A stretch of 35,735 bases of DNA from CAYVUM01 sp964619055 (GTDB lineage Bacteria > Pseudomonadota > Alphaproteobacteria > Rhodospirillales > Defluviicoccaceae), in contig CAZUDB010000037.1 of the NCBI GenBank assembly GCA_964619055.1, forward strand, positions 1 through 35,735, written 5' to 3'. Each line of letters opens with the position of its first letter. Position 1 is the stretch's first letter. Positions 10,575-20,307 of this stretch are shown here, piece after piece. The notes beneath the pieces were generated by a model. It saw only the letters and a list, made by a program, of their open reading frames with translations, was not told where the DNA came from and searched no databases. The position numbers and the translations under genes were made by a program.

Positions 10575-13318
10575 CCCAACCCTGGTTTCTTGGGCGTCTA
10601 ACCATTCAGGGGCGCCTGTTTGCCATTCTCGCACTTGCCGCCGCCGCCGTTATGGTCGCAAGCATTGTCGCAATGCTCGCGATGACCGACATTCGAACGG
10701 AGTTCGAAGGCGTCGTTGACCGCGACTTGCCTGAAACGACGGCGGCCCTGCGGATCGCGCAAATTGGTGAACGCTTGCAGGGCCGCGCCTCAGCGTTGGT
10801 CGCCGCGACAGTGCCGGAAGAACGCCGCGAACAGGCCACGCTGATCGACATCGACGTCGCGGCGCTGAGTTCCGAAGCCGCAAACTTGCGTGGTATCGAG
10901 GGAGGCAGCGCCGTTCTGGTAGCTGAAATTTCGGACGCGGCGCGAGCGCTTCAGGGGACACTGAACTCACTCGCCCAGACTCTCGCCGCGCGGTCGGCAA
11001 CAACCAAGAGGAGGATAGCGGCGGTCACCGAGGTTCTCGCGCTGCAAGATGATTTCAAACAGATCATCGGCCCGTCAGTATTGGCGATCACGGACGCCGT
11101 CCGTCGCGGCCCAGTCGCTGGCGAGATGTCCACTTCGCGGGTAACGGACGACGGCCGATCCGCATCCACGTTCGTACGTGCAGTCGCGGCGCAGGGTCCG
11201 CTGCTGGAGGGCGAGCGTTTGGTCGACGTCGCGATTAATGCCCTCTTGATTGCGTCCGAAGCGCCGGACGAGGAAACGCTTTCCGGGGTCACAACTGCGC
11301 TGGCGCGCATGCGGCACCAATGGACATCCCTGCTTCCCGCGATGCCCGCTGGACTTCGACCGCCGCTGTCTGCGGCCGTGTCGAAGTTGGAGCAATACGC
11401 GGACCCCGCCACGGGGTTTCCTGCTCTGCGTCGCGACGAACTGCACGCCTCGGCAACCGCCGAGGCGCTGATTGCCGAGAACCGGCGCTTTGCCGACACC
11501 CTGTCGTCTCGCGTGGACCGATTGGTAGCGGCGGCTGACCAGTCCGTGGTCTCTGCCGCGAGTGGCGTCCGCTCCACGATCGTCGGGCACACCGCGGCTC
11601 TAGCGCTGCTCAGCATCGCCGCGGTCGCTGCGGCTGCTTTGCTGTCCTACTTTTTCGTCATTCGAGACCTGGGGTCAGGCATGCGCGGCGTGACGACAGC
11701 CATGAGCCGCCTGGCGCACGGCGAACGCGACGTCCCCGTGCCCGCTACCGGCCGCCCCGACGAGATCGGTGACCTCGCTCGAGCATTCCTCGTGTTCCGT
11801 GACAACGCTCGTCGGATGGACGCCCTCGACCGACAGCTTCTCGAAAAGTCGAACCTGTTGCTAGCGACCTTCGATAACATGAATGACGGCTTCACCGTCT
11901 TCGACTCAGAAGCCCGGCTTCTGGCATGGAATCCCCAGTATGTACGGCTCTATGATTTCGCACTCGACGAACTGACGCCCGAAACGCAGCTCGCGGTAAT
12001 CCTGGAGTGGCTTGTCCGACGCGGAGCGATTTTTCATACGCCGCTTGGCGCGGCGGCTTCTCCCAAGGATCTTGCGGAAGTCGGCGCCGGCGAAGTCAGA
12101 AGCCACGAGGCTCGTTTACCCAGCGGGCGGATTCTCGAGCTTCGGACCAATCCGATCCCGACCGGTGGCTTCGTAACCATCCACACCGATGTGACCGAAC
12201 GGAAGGCCATCGAAGCGCAACTGAGGCAGGCCCAGAAGATGGAGGTCGTTGGCCAGCTGTCCGGTGGGCTTGCGCACGACTTCAACAACATGCTTGCCGT
12301 CATCCAAGGAAACCTCCACTTGCTCCACGAAGCGCTGCTCAACCAAGACGATTTGCGCGAGCGTGTGATACGGGCACTCGCCGCCAGCGATCGCGCCGCA
12401 ATGCAGATCGAGCGTCTGCTCGCAGTCTCCCGCCGCCAGAAGCTCAGTCCGGAGGCCGTCGACATAAACGATCTCGTCGCGGGTATGGTCGATCTACTCG
12501 ACTATAGTGTTGGGAATGCTGTCGACATTCGCACCGATCTGGCGAACGATTTGCCTTCGATTTTCGTCGATCCCGGGCAGTTGGAAAACGCAGTCCTCAA
12601 TCTCGCCGTCAACGCCCGTGACGCAATGACGGCAGGCGGATCCATAGCCATTGCGACCCGCCTTCGCCCATCGTTGCCGCGCAGGCCGGATACTGGCACG
12701 TTCGTCGAGCTGGCGGTGAGCGATACCGGGTGTGGCATAGATCCGGAGACTGTCGACCGGGTATTCGAGCCCTTTTTCTCGACGAAGGAAACCGGCAAGG
12801 GCAGCGGACTCGGCCTCAGCATGGTCTATGGTTTCGTCCGCCAGTCCGGCGGCGACGTCTTGATCGACAGCGTGCCCGGAGAAGGCACAACGGTCCGCTT
12901 GTCGCTGCCCGTGGCTCAACGTGGTCGCGAGACCGAAGAGACACGCGATGCGCAGGCGTTCGCACACGGATCGATCGGAGGCTGCGTACTCGTGGTCGAA
13001 GACGATCCCGATCTGCGGAAAGTCACGGAGAACCGACTGCGAGACTTCGGCTGCAGTGTGATCGCGGCGGCGAACGCGGACGAGGCCCTGGCTCGGCTGC
13101 ACGATAACCCTCGCGTGAATCTGATTTTTACCGACGTTATGCTTGGACCGGGCGCCAACGGCTTCGAACTCGCCGAGCTTGCCCGCGCCGAGCGACCTGC
13201 GCTTCCGGTGATCTTTACGTCTGGGGGGCTTGCGGAGGCGCTGGCACGATTGTCCGGTTACGAACCGCATGCTGAAATTCTTCAGAAACCGGTCTCTCCC
13301 GAGATTTTGGCCAAGGCG
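10571..13318 (+). CDS. Hybrid sensor histidine kinase with C-terminal receiver, 3' end in assembly gap
   Basis: At least 916 residues read before the N run. Order: transmembrane helix about 12-38; a long periplasmic, mostly alpha-helical sensor region about 40-335; a second transmembrane helix about 338-362; a HAMP linker (about 362-425); a PAS domain (about 425-545, FDNMNDGFTVFDSEARLLAWN); HisKA with phospho-His569 in GLAHDFNN; HATPase_c with NAVLNLAVNARDAM, VSDTGCGID and GKGSGLGLSMVYG; and a receiver with acidic pocket EDD, phospho-Asp855 in FTDVM and conserved Lys906 in LQKPV. The start is a GTG overlapping the stop of the binding-protein gene. The receiver is nearly complete at the gap, so the true stop is probably inside the N run. 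The in-frame continuation to 13477 would overlap the antisense regulator gene and looks accidental. Confidence 0.92.
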
Positions 13319-13418
13319 NNNNNNNNNNNNNNNNNNNNNNNNNNNNNNNNNNNNNNNNNNNNNNNNNNNNNNNNNNNNNNNNNNNNNNNNNNNNNNNNNN
13401 NNNNNNNNNNNNNNNNNN
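13319..13418. other. Assembly gap (100 N)
   Basis: Exactly 100 N, the usual placeholder for a scaffold gap of unknown size. It removes the end of the hybrid kinase gene. True distance, and any small gene between the kinase and the response regulator, cannot be read. Confidence 0.99.
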
Positions 13419-13443
13419 GGCGCTTGGCCAAGCTCTCGGATGC

Positions 13444-14169
13444 TCAAACCGACTCCACGTCTGCATCGAAGATGTAACCTGCGCCACGCTCCGTTCGGAT
13501 GAGTGATGGCGCGTGCGGGTTCGGTTCGATCTTCCGCCGCAACCGTAGCACGAGAACGTCGATCGTCCGGTCAAACACGTCCCCGCCATGCGATCGCGTC
13601 AGGTCAAGAAGCTGGTCACGGTTCAGCACGCGCTTCGGCGCGGTGACGAAGGCGTCCAGCAGCAGGAACTCGGCGTTGGTCAGCGACACGTCCCGGCCGT
13701 CGGGGGCGGATAGGCGTCGCCCCGTCCGGTCGAACAGCCATCCGGCGAAACGCCGGCAATCGTGCCCCATCACCGAGACAGCGCTGACGTCGGCCGGTGT
13801 GCTCTTGGCGCGTCGCAGGACCGCCTTGACGCGCGCAACGAGCTCGCGTGGGTTGAACGGTTTCACCACGTAGTCGTCAGCGCCGATCTCCAGCCCGACG
13901 ATCCGGTCCACGTCGCCGCCGAGGCCGGTCAGCATGATGATTGGGATATCCGAAGATGCCCGGAGTTTCTGCGCGATGGTTAACCCGTCCTGATCCGGAA
14001 GCCGGATATCGAGCAGGATTAGGTCGGGGTGACCCTTCCGCAATCGCACCGCTAGTTCCGCGCCGTCGCCCGCCTCATCGACGGTCCACCCCTGTCCCGT
14101 AAGCGCATCTCTTACGACTTGGCGAACCGCTTCATCATCATCGACGATCAAAATACGAACCGAACGCAT
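13444..14169 (-). CDS. OmpR/PhoB-family response regulator
   Basis: 241 residues from the ATG at 14169. An N-terminal receiver (about 1-120) has the acidic pair in ILIVDDDEAV, phospho-acceptor Asp in LILLDIRLPDQDG, the conserved Thr in IIMLTG and Lys in DYVVKPFNPREL. A winged-helix DNA-binding domain follows (about 140-235), with LTNAEFLLLDAFVTAPKRVL, the recognition region DRTIDVLVLRLRRKIE and the wing IRTERGAGYIFD. A longer frame opens upstream at 14247, but those 26 residues do not belong to the receiver fold. The gene points towards the hybrid kinase, so they are convergent rather than in one operon. It is the natural candidate to receive phosphate from that kinase, and fru, the RND pump or its own promoter are possible targets; none is shown. 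Confidence 0.93.
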   Translation of the reverse strand: MRSVRILIVDDDEAVRQVVRDALTGQGWTVDEAGDGAELAVRLRKGHPDLILLDIRLPDQDGLTIAQKLRASSDIPIIMLTGLGGDVDRIVGLEIGADDYVVKPFNPRELVARVKAVLRRAKSTPADVSAVSVMGHDCRRFAGWLFDRTGRRLSAPDGRDVSLTNAEFLLLDAFVTAPKRVLNRDQLLDLTRSHGGDVFDRTIDVLVLRLRRKIEPNPHAPSLIRTERGAGYIFDADVESV

Positions 14170-14612
14170 GACTTTCGGGCCCACCAGAAACGCTTCGAAC
14201 CGTTTCCAGGGAACACACGGTTCCCAATCAACGAAATGCCACCACAATCAATCGATACATGATCGAACGGCGATCCACGACGCGCAACCAAATGTCTTCA
14301 GATTCGGCTGATGGCTACGAGCGGCCTCCCGGCTAATTGGCTTGTATGTTGGTTTGCTGCGGTTAGCGGGATCTGCCCCCCGGCTTACGGCGATTTCAGG
14401 TCGGTCGCCGAAATCGGGAAACAACGTTTGTTAGCCCCCGCTCAACCACGGCTGCGTCTTTCGTACAGGAGGGATTCCGCTTGGGGTGGTGGATCAGAAA
14501 AAATCAACCGAGCGCTCGGCAAATCCGAGCGGTAGGGCCGCGAGCCGGGTGTGCGTCGCGCGATACTCCGAAGCAACCATAAGGACCAAACCCGTTAGCC
14601 CGCCCTTGATGA
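14170..14612. other. Intergenic stretch between the response regulator and the RND pump
   Basis: About 440 bases without a convincing gene on either strand. Short open frames lack coding character and ribosome-binding sites. It should hold the minus-strand promoter of the response regulator and the 3' end of the RND operon, including the hairpin noted at 14498-14531. Confidence 0.6.
14498..14531 (-). terminator. Possible terminator of the RND efflux operon
   Basis: On the minus strand a seven-base stem CGCTCGG/CCGAGCG (14525-14531 and 14513-14519) with a five-base loop is followed about nine bases later by TTTTTT (14498-14503). The region also contains the palindrome CCGAGCGCTCGG (14508-14519), so alternative folds exist. 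It lies about 80-115 bases beyond the pump stop codon. The spacing to the T run is long, so this is tentative. Confidence 0.38.
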
Positions 14613-17600
14613 TCATGCCGTGGCGCTCGACTTCGTCCTCGCACGTCGTTCGGAGATGGTCTCGATTATGTAGTAGAACACGGGCACCAGGATGAGGGTG
14701 AGGATAGTCGCGACACACATTCCGCCGAAGACGGTGATTCCGATCGATTCACGCGAAAGTTCTCCGGCACCGCCGCGAAGGATCAGCGGAATGGTCCCCA
14801 CAATGAGGGCGAGCGCCGTCATTACGATTGGCCGCACGCGGTCCCGTGCCGCGTGGCGGATTGCATCGAGGATCGCCTCCCCATCGGCGCGCCGCCGCCG
14901 AGCAAATTCGACCATCAGAATCGCGTTCTTGGCCGATAGTCCGATCAGGATGGTCAGACCGATTTGCGCGTAGATATCAACAGGTTTGCCGGCGATCCAC
15001 AGCGCCAGATAGGCGCCAAGAACGGCTGTCGGCACGGCGAGGATGACGATGAAGGGCATCGTCCAGCTCTCGTACAGGGCCGCAAGCAACAGATAAACAA
15101 AAACAACGGACAAACCGAAGACGATCACCGCCAGATTACCCGCCTGCACTTGCTGGTAGGACGTGTCCGTCCACTCGTACCCGAAGCCTTCGCTCAGCGT
15201 CGCTCCTGCAACCTTCTCCATTGCGGCGATGGCGACCGCCGAGCTCACGCCGCTCGCGGGCGTTCCGTTGAGCTTCGCCGATGGGTAGAGATTGTAGTGG
15301 GTAACCGTGTAAGGGCCGTCGGTTGGGTGAATGGTCACCAGTGTGCTGAGTGGCGTCATCTCGCCGCTCTGGCTGCGCACCTTTGGCCGCAGGACGTCGT
15401 CCGTCGTCATCCGGTGGTCCGCATCGGCCTGCAAAATGACCTGGTAAACGCGGCCGAACCGATTGAAATCATTGATGTAATAAGAGCCTAAGAAAATCTG
15501 CAGCGTTTCAAAAATGTCGTTGACGTCAATGCCCAGGAGCTTTGCCTTCTCCCGGTCGAGGTCGACAAAGTACTGCGGAGTGTTGGTGGCGAAATCTGTG
15601 AACACACTTTCGATCTCGGGCCGTTCCTCGGCCGCCGCGATCAGCTTCTGGGCCTCCTGCTCAAGCGCTGTAGGCCCGGCATTCAGCAGGTCTTGAACCT
15701 CGAGTGCGAAGCCGCCGATTGTTCCCAAACCAAAGATCGGCGGTGGTTGCACAATGACAACAAGCGCATCGTCGATCGGTGCAACCGCCTCCTTCGCTGA
15801 TGCCAGAATTGCGGGCAGTTGCAGGTTTGGTGCTGTTCGTTCTGACCACGGCTCAAGCACACCGAAAACGACCGCCGCGTTCGACTGCGTGGCGAAGTTG
15901 ACGATGTTAAGCCCGAAGTTGCCGACGGTACCCCGGACGCCTGGCACCTTAAGGAGGGACTTCTCGACCTCGTGCCCAACATCAATGGTGCGGTCTAGCG
16001 AGCTTCCCGGCGGTAAGACGACCACGGTGATGAAAAATCCCTGGTCTTCATTGGGCAGGAACGACGATGGGACCACCGTTGTCAGACCGTAGATCGCCCC
16101 GAGGACACCACCAAACACGAACAGCAACACGACCCGGAGCCGAACCAAGCGATCGATCCCCTTATAGTACCGTTCGCGTCCGTGGTCGAAGACCCAGTTG
16201 AACTTGCGGAACAACCAGAACCGGCCCGCCCGCTCGTCATGGGGGCGCAACAGGACAGCGCAGAGAGCGGGACTGAGCGTGAGCGAATTAAAGCCGGAGA
16301 ATGCGACGGCGATGGCGATGGTCAGCGCGAACTGGCCATAAAGCTCACCCGAAATCCCTGGTAGAAACGAGACCGGAATGAACACGGCCATCAAGACGGA
16401 CGTTGTCGCGACAATCGGGCCGGTTACGTCCCGCATTGCCGCCTTTACCGCGTCGCGGACCGACGGGGCGCCCTCTCGAAGTCGACGCTCGACGTTCTCG
16501 ACGACGATAATCGCATCATCGACGACAAGCCCGACGGCCAACACCATACCCAGCATCGTCACGACGTTGATGGAAAAACCGGCGACATGCATCACCGCGA
16601 ACGTCGCAATGAGAGACACGGGAATGGCGATCACGGGGATCGCCGCAGCCCGCCAGGTTTGCAGAAACAAGAAAACGATCAAAACGACGAGCAGGATGGC
16701 ATCGCGAAGGGTATCCACGACCGCGTTGATCGATGCTTCGACGAACGGCGTGGTGTCATAGATGATCTGATATTCGACATCATCGGGAAATCTCAGCGAG
16801 AGCTCATTCATGCGTTCACGAATGGCAGCTGCAACAGACAGAGCGTTGGCGCCCGGCAGCAGAAAGATGCCGATATTGCCGCTAGGCTGAAGGCTGTCTG
16901 TCGCCGTCGCGCCGTAGCTCTCGAGTCCGAGCTCGACCCGACCGACGTCACGGATCCGCACGATCGAACCGTTTTCCCCGGTTCGTACGATGATCTGCTC
17001 GAAATCCTCGACGGACTCCAGTCTGCCAAGGGCATTGAGCTGAAATTCGAATACCTGCCCGGCCGAGGCGGGCGCCTGTCCGAGCTTGCCGGCCGCCACT
17101 TCCACATTTTGGTCTGAAACCGCATCGGCAATGTCGCCGGCCGTCACCCCAAGGTTTGCCAGTTTCGCTGGGTCCAGCCATATCCGCATGGCGTATTGGC
17201 TGCCCCCAAACAGCATGACATCGCCGACGCCGGGGATCCGGTTCAGCGGATCCATGACGTGAATCTGCAGGTAGTTGCTGAGAAATGCCTGGTCGAATGT
17301 TCGGTTCGGCGAGATCAGGTCGATACCGAGAAGTATGGCCGGTGTTTGTTTCGATACAACGACGCCGGCTTTTTGGACGATCTCCGGCAGGCGCGGCAGT
17401 GCCGCTTGCATCTGATTTAGGACGTCGACCTGAGCGATATTGATATCATAGCCTACCTCAAAGGTGACGGTGATCGTCGATTGGCCATCATTATCGCTGA
17501 TCGAAGACATGTATATCATGCCCTCGACGCCGTTGATCTGCTGCTCAAGCGGCAACGTGACGGTGTCGGCAACCACCTCGCTGCTTGCACCCGGGAAGGT

Positions 17601-17744
17601 TGCCTGCACCTGAACTTGCGGTGGCAGAACGGACGGAAAGTGGGCTGTCGGCAGCACGTTGATGCTGATTGCGCCCAAGATAATCATGATGAGAGCGATG
17701 ACCGACGCAAAGATCGGACGGTCAATGAAAAAATCGCTCAGCAC
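14613..17744 (-). CDS. RND multidrug efflux transporter, HAE1/AcrB type
   Basis: 1043 residues, the normal size for an AcrB-like proton antiporter of the inner membrane. It begins MLSDFFIDRPIFASVIALIM (first helix). Proton-relay residues are visible: the Asp pair in VGLVVDDAIIVVENVERR (TM4) and the Lys in GLSAKNAILMVEFARRRR (TM10). Other family marks are FPSVLPPQVQVQATFPGAS, GISGELYGQFALTIAIAVAFSG followed by LTLSPALCAVLL, and the C-terminal GTIPLILRGGAGELSRESIG. It works with the membrane fusion protein encoded 39 bases upstream. No outer-membrane factor gene is present, so a TolC-like partner must be elsewhere. Substrate cannot be predicted from sequence. Confidence 0.96.
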   Translation of the reverse strand: MLSDFFIDRPIFASVIALIMIILGAISINVLPTAHFPSVLPPQVQVQATFPGASSEVVADTVTLPLEQQINGVEGMIYMSSISDNDGQSTITVTFEVGYDINIAQVDVLNQMQAALPRLPEIVQKAGVVVSKQTPAILLGIDLISPNRTFDQAFLSNYLQIHVMDPLNRIPGVGDVMLFGGSQYAMRIWLDPAKLANLGVTAGDIADAVSDQNVEVAAGKLGQAPASAGQVFEFQLNALGRLESVEDFEQIIVRTGENGSIVRIRDVGRVELGLESYGATATDSLQPSGNIGIFLLPGANALSVAAAIRERMNELSLRFPDDVEYQIIYDTTPFVEASINAVVDTLRDAILLVVLIVFLFLQTWRAAAIPVIAIPVSLIATFAVMHVAGFSINVVTMLGMVLAVGLVVDDAIIVVENVERRLREGAPSVRDAVKAAMRDVTGPIVATTSVLMAVFIPVSFLPGISGELYGQFALTIAIAVAFSGFNSLTLSPALCAVLLRPHDERAGRFWLFRKFNWVFDHGRERYYKGIDRLVRLRVVLLFVFGGVLGAIYGLTTVVPSSFLPNEDQGFFITVVVLPPGSSLDRTIDVGHEVEKSLLKVPGVRGTVGNFGLNIVNFATQSNAAVVFGVLEPWSERTAPNLQLPAILASAKEAVAPIDDALVVIVQPPPIFGLGTIGGFALEVQDLLNAGPTALEQEAQKLIAAAEERPEIESVFTDFATNTPQYFVDLDREKAKLLGIDVNDIFETLQIFLGSYYINDFNRFGRVYQVILQADADHRMTTDDVLRPKVRSQSGEMTPLSTLVTIHPTDGPYTVTHYNLYPSAKLNGTPASGVSSAVAIAAMEKVAGATLSEGFGYEWTDTSYQQVQAGNLAVIVFGLSVVFVYLLLAALYESWTMPFIVILAVPTAVLGAYLALWIAGKPVDIYAQIGLTILIGLSAKNAILMVEFARRRRADGEAILDAIRHAARDRVRPIVMTALALIVGTIPLILRGGAGELSRESIGITVFGGMCVATILTLILVPVFYYIIETISERRARTKSSATA

Positions 17745-17783
17745 TGTCCCGCTCTTTCCGCCCTTGGTGTCCGTTGGTTGACG

Positions 17784-18929
17784 TCAGGACGCCGGTTTGC
17801 GTTGCGGTGAGACGGTCTCACCGACCTTCAGGGTCCGGATGTCTGACACGACCACGAGATCACCCTTTTTGAGCCCGTGCTCGACGATGTAGCCGAGCGC
17901 TCCCACCTGGCTCCCGAGACGGACGCTGCGTCGTTCCAGCTTGTTGTCCTTGGCCACAATCATGACAAAATGCTGTCCCTGAACCGAAGAAACGGCTTTG
18001 GCTGGAACCACGAGTGCATCGGGATGTTCACCGATGTGCAAGTCTACAAGCGCGAACTGCCCCGGCCGGATCCGCTGATCCGGGTTGGGCACTGTCGCGC
18101 GCATGGTGATCGTTCCCGTCTGGGCGTCCGCCGCATTGCTGATGAAGGTGAGCGTACCCTTGAACGTTTCCTTCGTTGCGTGCGGCAAGGTCACCGTGAC
18201 GTCGAGCGGAGATTCCGCCTGCTGAGCCTCGATTTGCAGAAGCTCCGTTTCCGGAGGGTTGAAGTAAACGTAGATCGGGTCGACCTGGAGCAATGAGGTG
18301 AGCGTTGTTTCGTTCTCCTTAACCAATGCTCCGATGTTGACGAGCGTTCGCCCGACCAGCCCGTCAAACGGAGCGGCGATGGTTGTGAAGTCGACATCGA
18401 TTTGCGCAAGCTCGATCTCGGCCTGGTACGCGCCAATGGCGGCTTCCGTTCTGGCCTCCAGTTCGACGGCCTGATCCAATTGCTCCTGGGCGGCGGCGCC
18501 GGCTTTGGCCGCGGCCGCGTATCGTTTCTGCGCCGTCTTCGCGTAGTCGAGAATTGCTTCCTGTTCCTGAAGCTGTGCCTGCTTTTGCTGGAGGGAGGCG
18601 ACGAACCGGCGCGGCTCAATAATGTAGAGAACGTCGCCCTGCTTGACATTGCTGCCCTCGACGAATTCCCGCTCGAGGAGATACCCGGTCACCTGAGCCT
18701 TCAGCTCAACCGCCTTCGCTGCCGCCGTTGTTCCGGTATAGACGCGCGAGACCGGCACAGTTTGTCCGACGATTTCGGCAACGGAAACCGTTGGGCCGGA
18801 TTTGCTTGCCGCCGTGGGATCGTCCGCACTTTGCGCAATCGTAGCACTCGAGGCCGTCGCGAACAGTGCCCACACAAAAAACAACGCTTTGGTCGCTGAC
18901 CGTTTCCAGTCGGCGCGAACACGCAGCAC
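17784..18929 (-). CDS. RND efflux periplasmic adaptor (membrane fusion protein)
   Basis: About 381 residues from a GTG at 18929, which has GGGGAGG nine bases upstream. An ATG at 18968 is the alternative start, and longer in-frame extensions are unlikely. The N-terminus is a signal peptide (KRSATKALFFVWALFATASS). The mature protein has the HlyD/AcrA order: beta strand and lipoyl half-motif (KAQVTGYLLEREFVEGSNVKQGDVLYIIEP), an alpha-hairpin coiled coil (about residues 95-165), the second lipoyl half (TIAAPFDGLVGRTLVNIGALV), a beta-barrel (DPIYVYFNPPETELL through RIRPGQFALVDL) and a membrane-proximal domain (ALVVPAKAVSSVQGQ). It is the first gene of a two-gene operon with the RND pump. No TetR- or MarR-type regulator gene is adjacent. 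Confidence 0.92.
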   Translation of the reverse strand: MLRVRADWKRSATKALFFVWALFATASSATIAQSADDPTAASKSGPTVSVAEIVGQTVPVSRVYTGTTAAAKAVELKAQVTGYLLEREFVEGSNVKQGDVLYIIEPRRFVASLQQKQAQLQEQEAILDYAKTAQKRYAAAAKAGAAAQEQLDQAVELEARTEAAIGAYQAEIELAQIDVDFTTIAAPFDGLVGRTLVNIGALVKENETTLTSLLQVDPIYVYFNPPETELLQIEAQQAESPLDVTVTLPHATKETFKGTLTFISNAADAQTGTITMRATVPNPDQRIRPGQFALVDLHIGEHPDALVVPAKAVSSVQGQHFVMIVAKDNKLERRSVRLGSQVGALGYIVEHGLKKGDLVVVSDIRTLKVGETVSPQRKPAS

Positions 18930-19240
18930 CTTGATCGTCCTCCCCGAGATCCAGACAACGCGTTGCATTAACCCGCGGCACGGAGCACGCGTCAAGCACA
19001 TGCGTCGCGCTGGCGTCGGCGATGTTACGCAGGGTCGAGGATTGATCAGCCGCTCGACCATCCATCGAACAACGTTCGAGAACGGGTCACGGGGTGGATG
19101 TTCAATCCCAGGGTGCGATGGCGTTGTTGCCCTCTTATCGTGGAAAGGATGCCCGATGAGAAAAGGACTGCATCGCAGCGCTTGGATCAAAATTCTAAAT
19201 GGCAAATGGTTCCGATCGGACCGTCTAGGTCGCTGGCTGG
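18930..19240. other. Intergenic stretch upstream of the efflux operon
   Basis: About 310 bases between the stop of the unrecognised gene at 19241 and the adaptor start. It should carry the efflux promoter. I see no clear operator palindrome, promoter or gene here. Confidence 0.55.
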
Positions 19241-20164
19241 TCACGCCACTTTCTTGGCCCAGCGCAGAATGTCGGAGCGCGCCCAAAGCATGGTGTAGCC
19301 CGTGGGCACGTAGTCGCCGGCTTCATAAAGTTGGCGCCGGGTCTTTGACGTGGCGAGGGCGTTCTTGGTGTGGATGTCACCCGGACCGTCGTAGCGCAGG
19401 AAGGCACCGCGCTCCAGTGGCCGGGTCCGCAGGTAGGCCAGATGCGGACTGACGCGCTCAAGCTGCGGATCGTAAAACCAACTGGTACCGACAGTTCCGC
19501 GAATGTGCGGATGTTGACGCAGCAGCTCGGCAATTCGAAGGTAGCTGGCGTCGTTGCCGGCTTCGTCGAAGCCTTTTGGAAAACGGCTGTCCACGTGGGT
19601 TCGAAACAGCGGCTGCAGCCCGCCGAGCTTGGCATAGACGTAGTATAGGCAGCGGAGATTGGCGACGATGCCGTTGTAGCGATAGATCGTTTTCGGCACG
19701 AAGGTCGAGTTGTCGATGATCCGGGCACCGCAACGGATCGAGCGAAGCGAGGCTAGACGTAACTCTCGGAACAGATTGGTGGATGTGAGGTAGGTGTTGT
19801 CTGCGACGGACACAATGTCGGCGACCAGAACGTCCAGGGTTTCAGGCAGGAATGCACGAATGGAGGCCGGCAAGCCAAGCTTTGCGACTTTGCCGTCGAT
19901 CGCTCCGATCAGCTCAAGCACGACAAACTTGAGGTAGCGGCCTCGCATGATCGGACCATGCTCTTGTTCTATTGAGCGGATGGTCTCCAGCACGGAACCG
20001 GGCAGGTAATCAAACCGCGTGGGTTCGACAATCGTTTCGATGGCGGCGCGAACCGTGCTCGTTTGGTGGGTCTCCAGCGCTGGCGCGGCACTTTCTCGAA
20101 GCTCGTCGAGAGCGCCGTTTGCCGCCTCCAGCGTCGCAGGACTGAGAAATTGCGATTCAATCAT
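19241..20164 (-). CDS. Conserved-looking protein of unknown function
   Basis: About 307 residues from the ATG at 20164; an in-frame TTG start at 20212 would add 16. I do not recognise the family. It appears soluble and cytoplasmic: no signal peptide and no transmembrane stretch. The N-terminal half is predicted alpha-helical (ANGALDELRESAAPALETHQ, LKFVVLELIGAIDGKVAKLG). The C-terminal half has conserved-looking aromatic and charged segments: DNSTFVPKTIYRYNGIVANL, THVDSRFPKGFDEAGNDASY, GTVGTSWFYDPQLERVSPHL and FLRYDGPGDIHTKNALATS. The frame has steady coding character over its full length, so it is very probably a real gene. It lies downstream of coq9 on the same strand with a gap of about 140 bases, so it may have its own promoter. 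Confidence 0.75.
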   Translation of the reverse strand: MIESQFLSPATLEAANGALDELRESAAPALETHQTSTVRAAIETIVEPTRFDYLPGSVLETIRSIEQEHGPIMRGRYLKFVVLELIGAIDGKVAKLGLPASIRAFLPETLDVLVADIVSVADNTYLTSTNLFRELRLASLRSIRCGARIIDNSTFVPKTIYRYNGIVANLRCLYYVYAKLGGLQPLFRTHVDSRFPKGFDEAGNDASYLRIAELLRQHPHIRGTVGTSWFYDPQLERVSPHLAYLRTRPLERGAFLRYDGPGDIHTKNALATSKTRRQLYEAGDYVPTGYTMLWARSDILRWAKKVA

Positions 20165-20307
20165 CACAGAACAGGCCTTGGCCACGTGGTTTCCTGGCCA
20201 CGGGCCGAGCAATGGTTGATTTCGGAGAGAGAGATCATCGTGCTCCCTGGAACGACGCTAACCGCGGATAATTAGACATTGAGCGTCCGCGAGCGGCGAG
20301 CGGCCGT

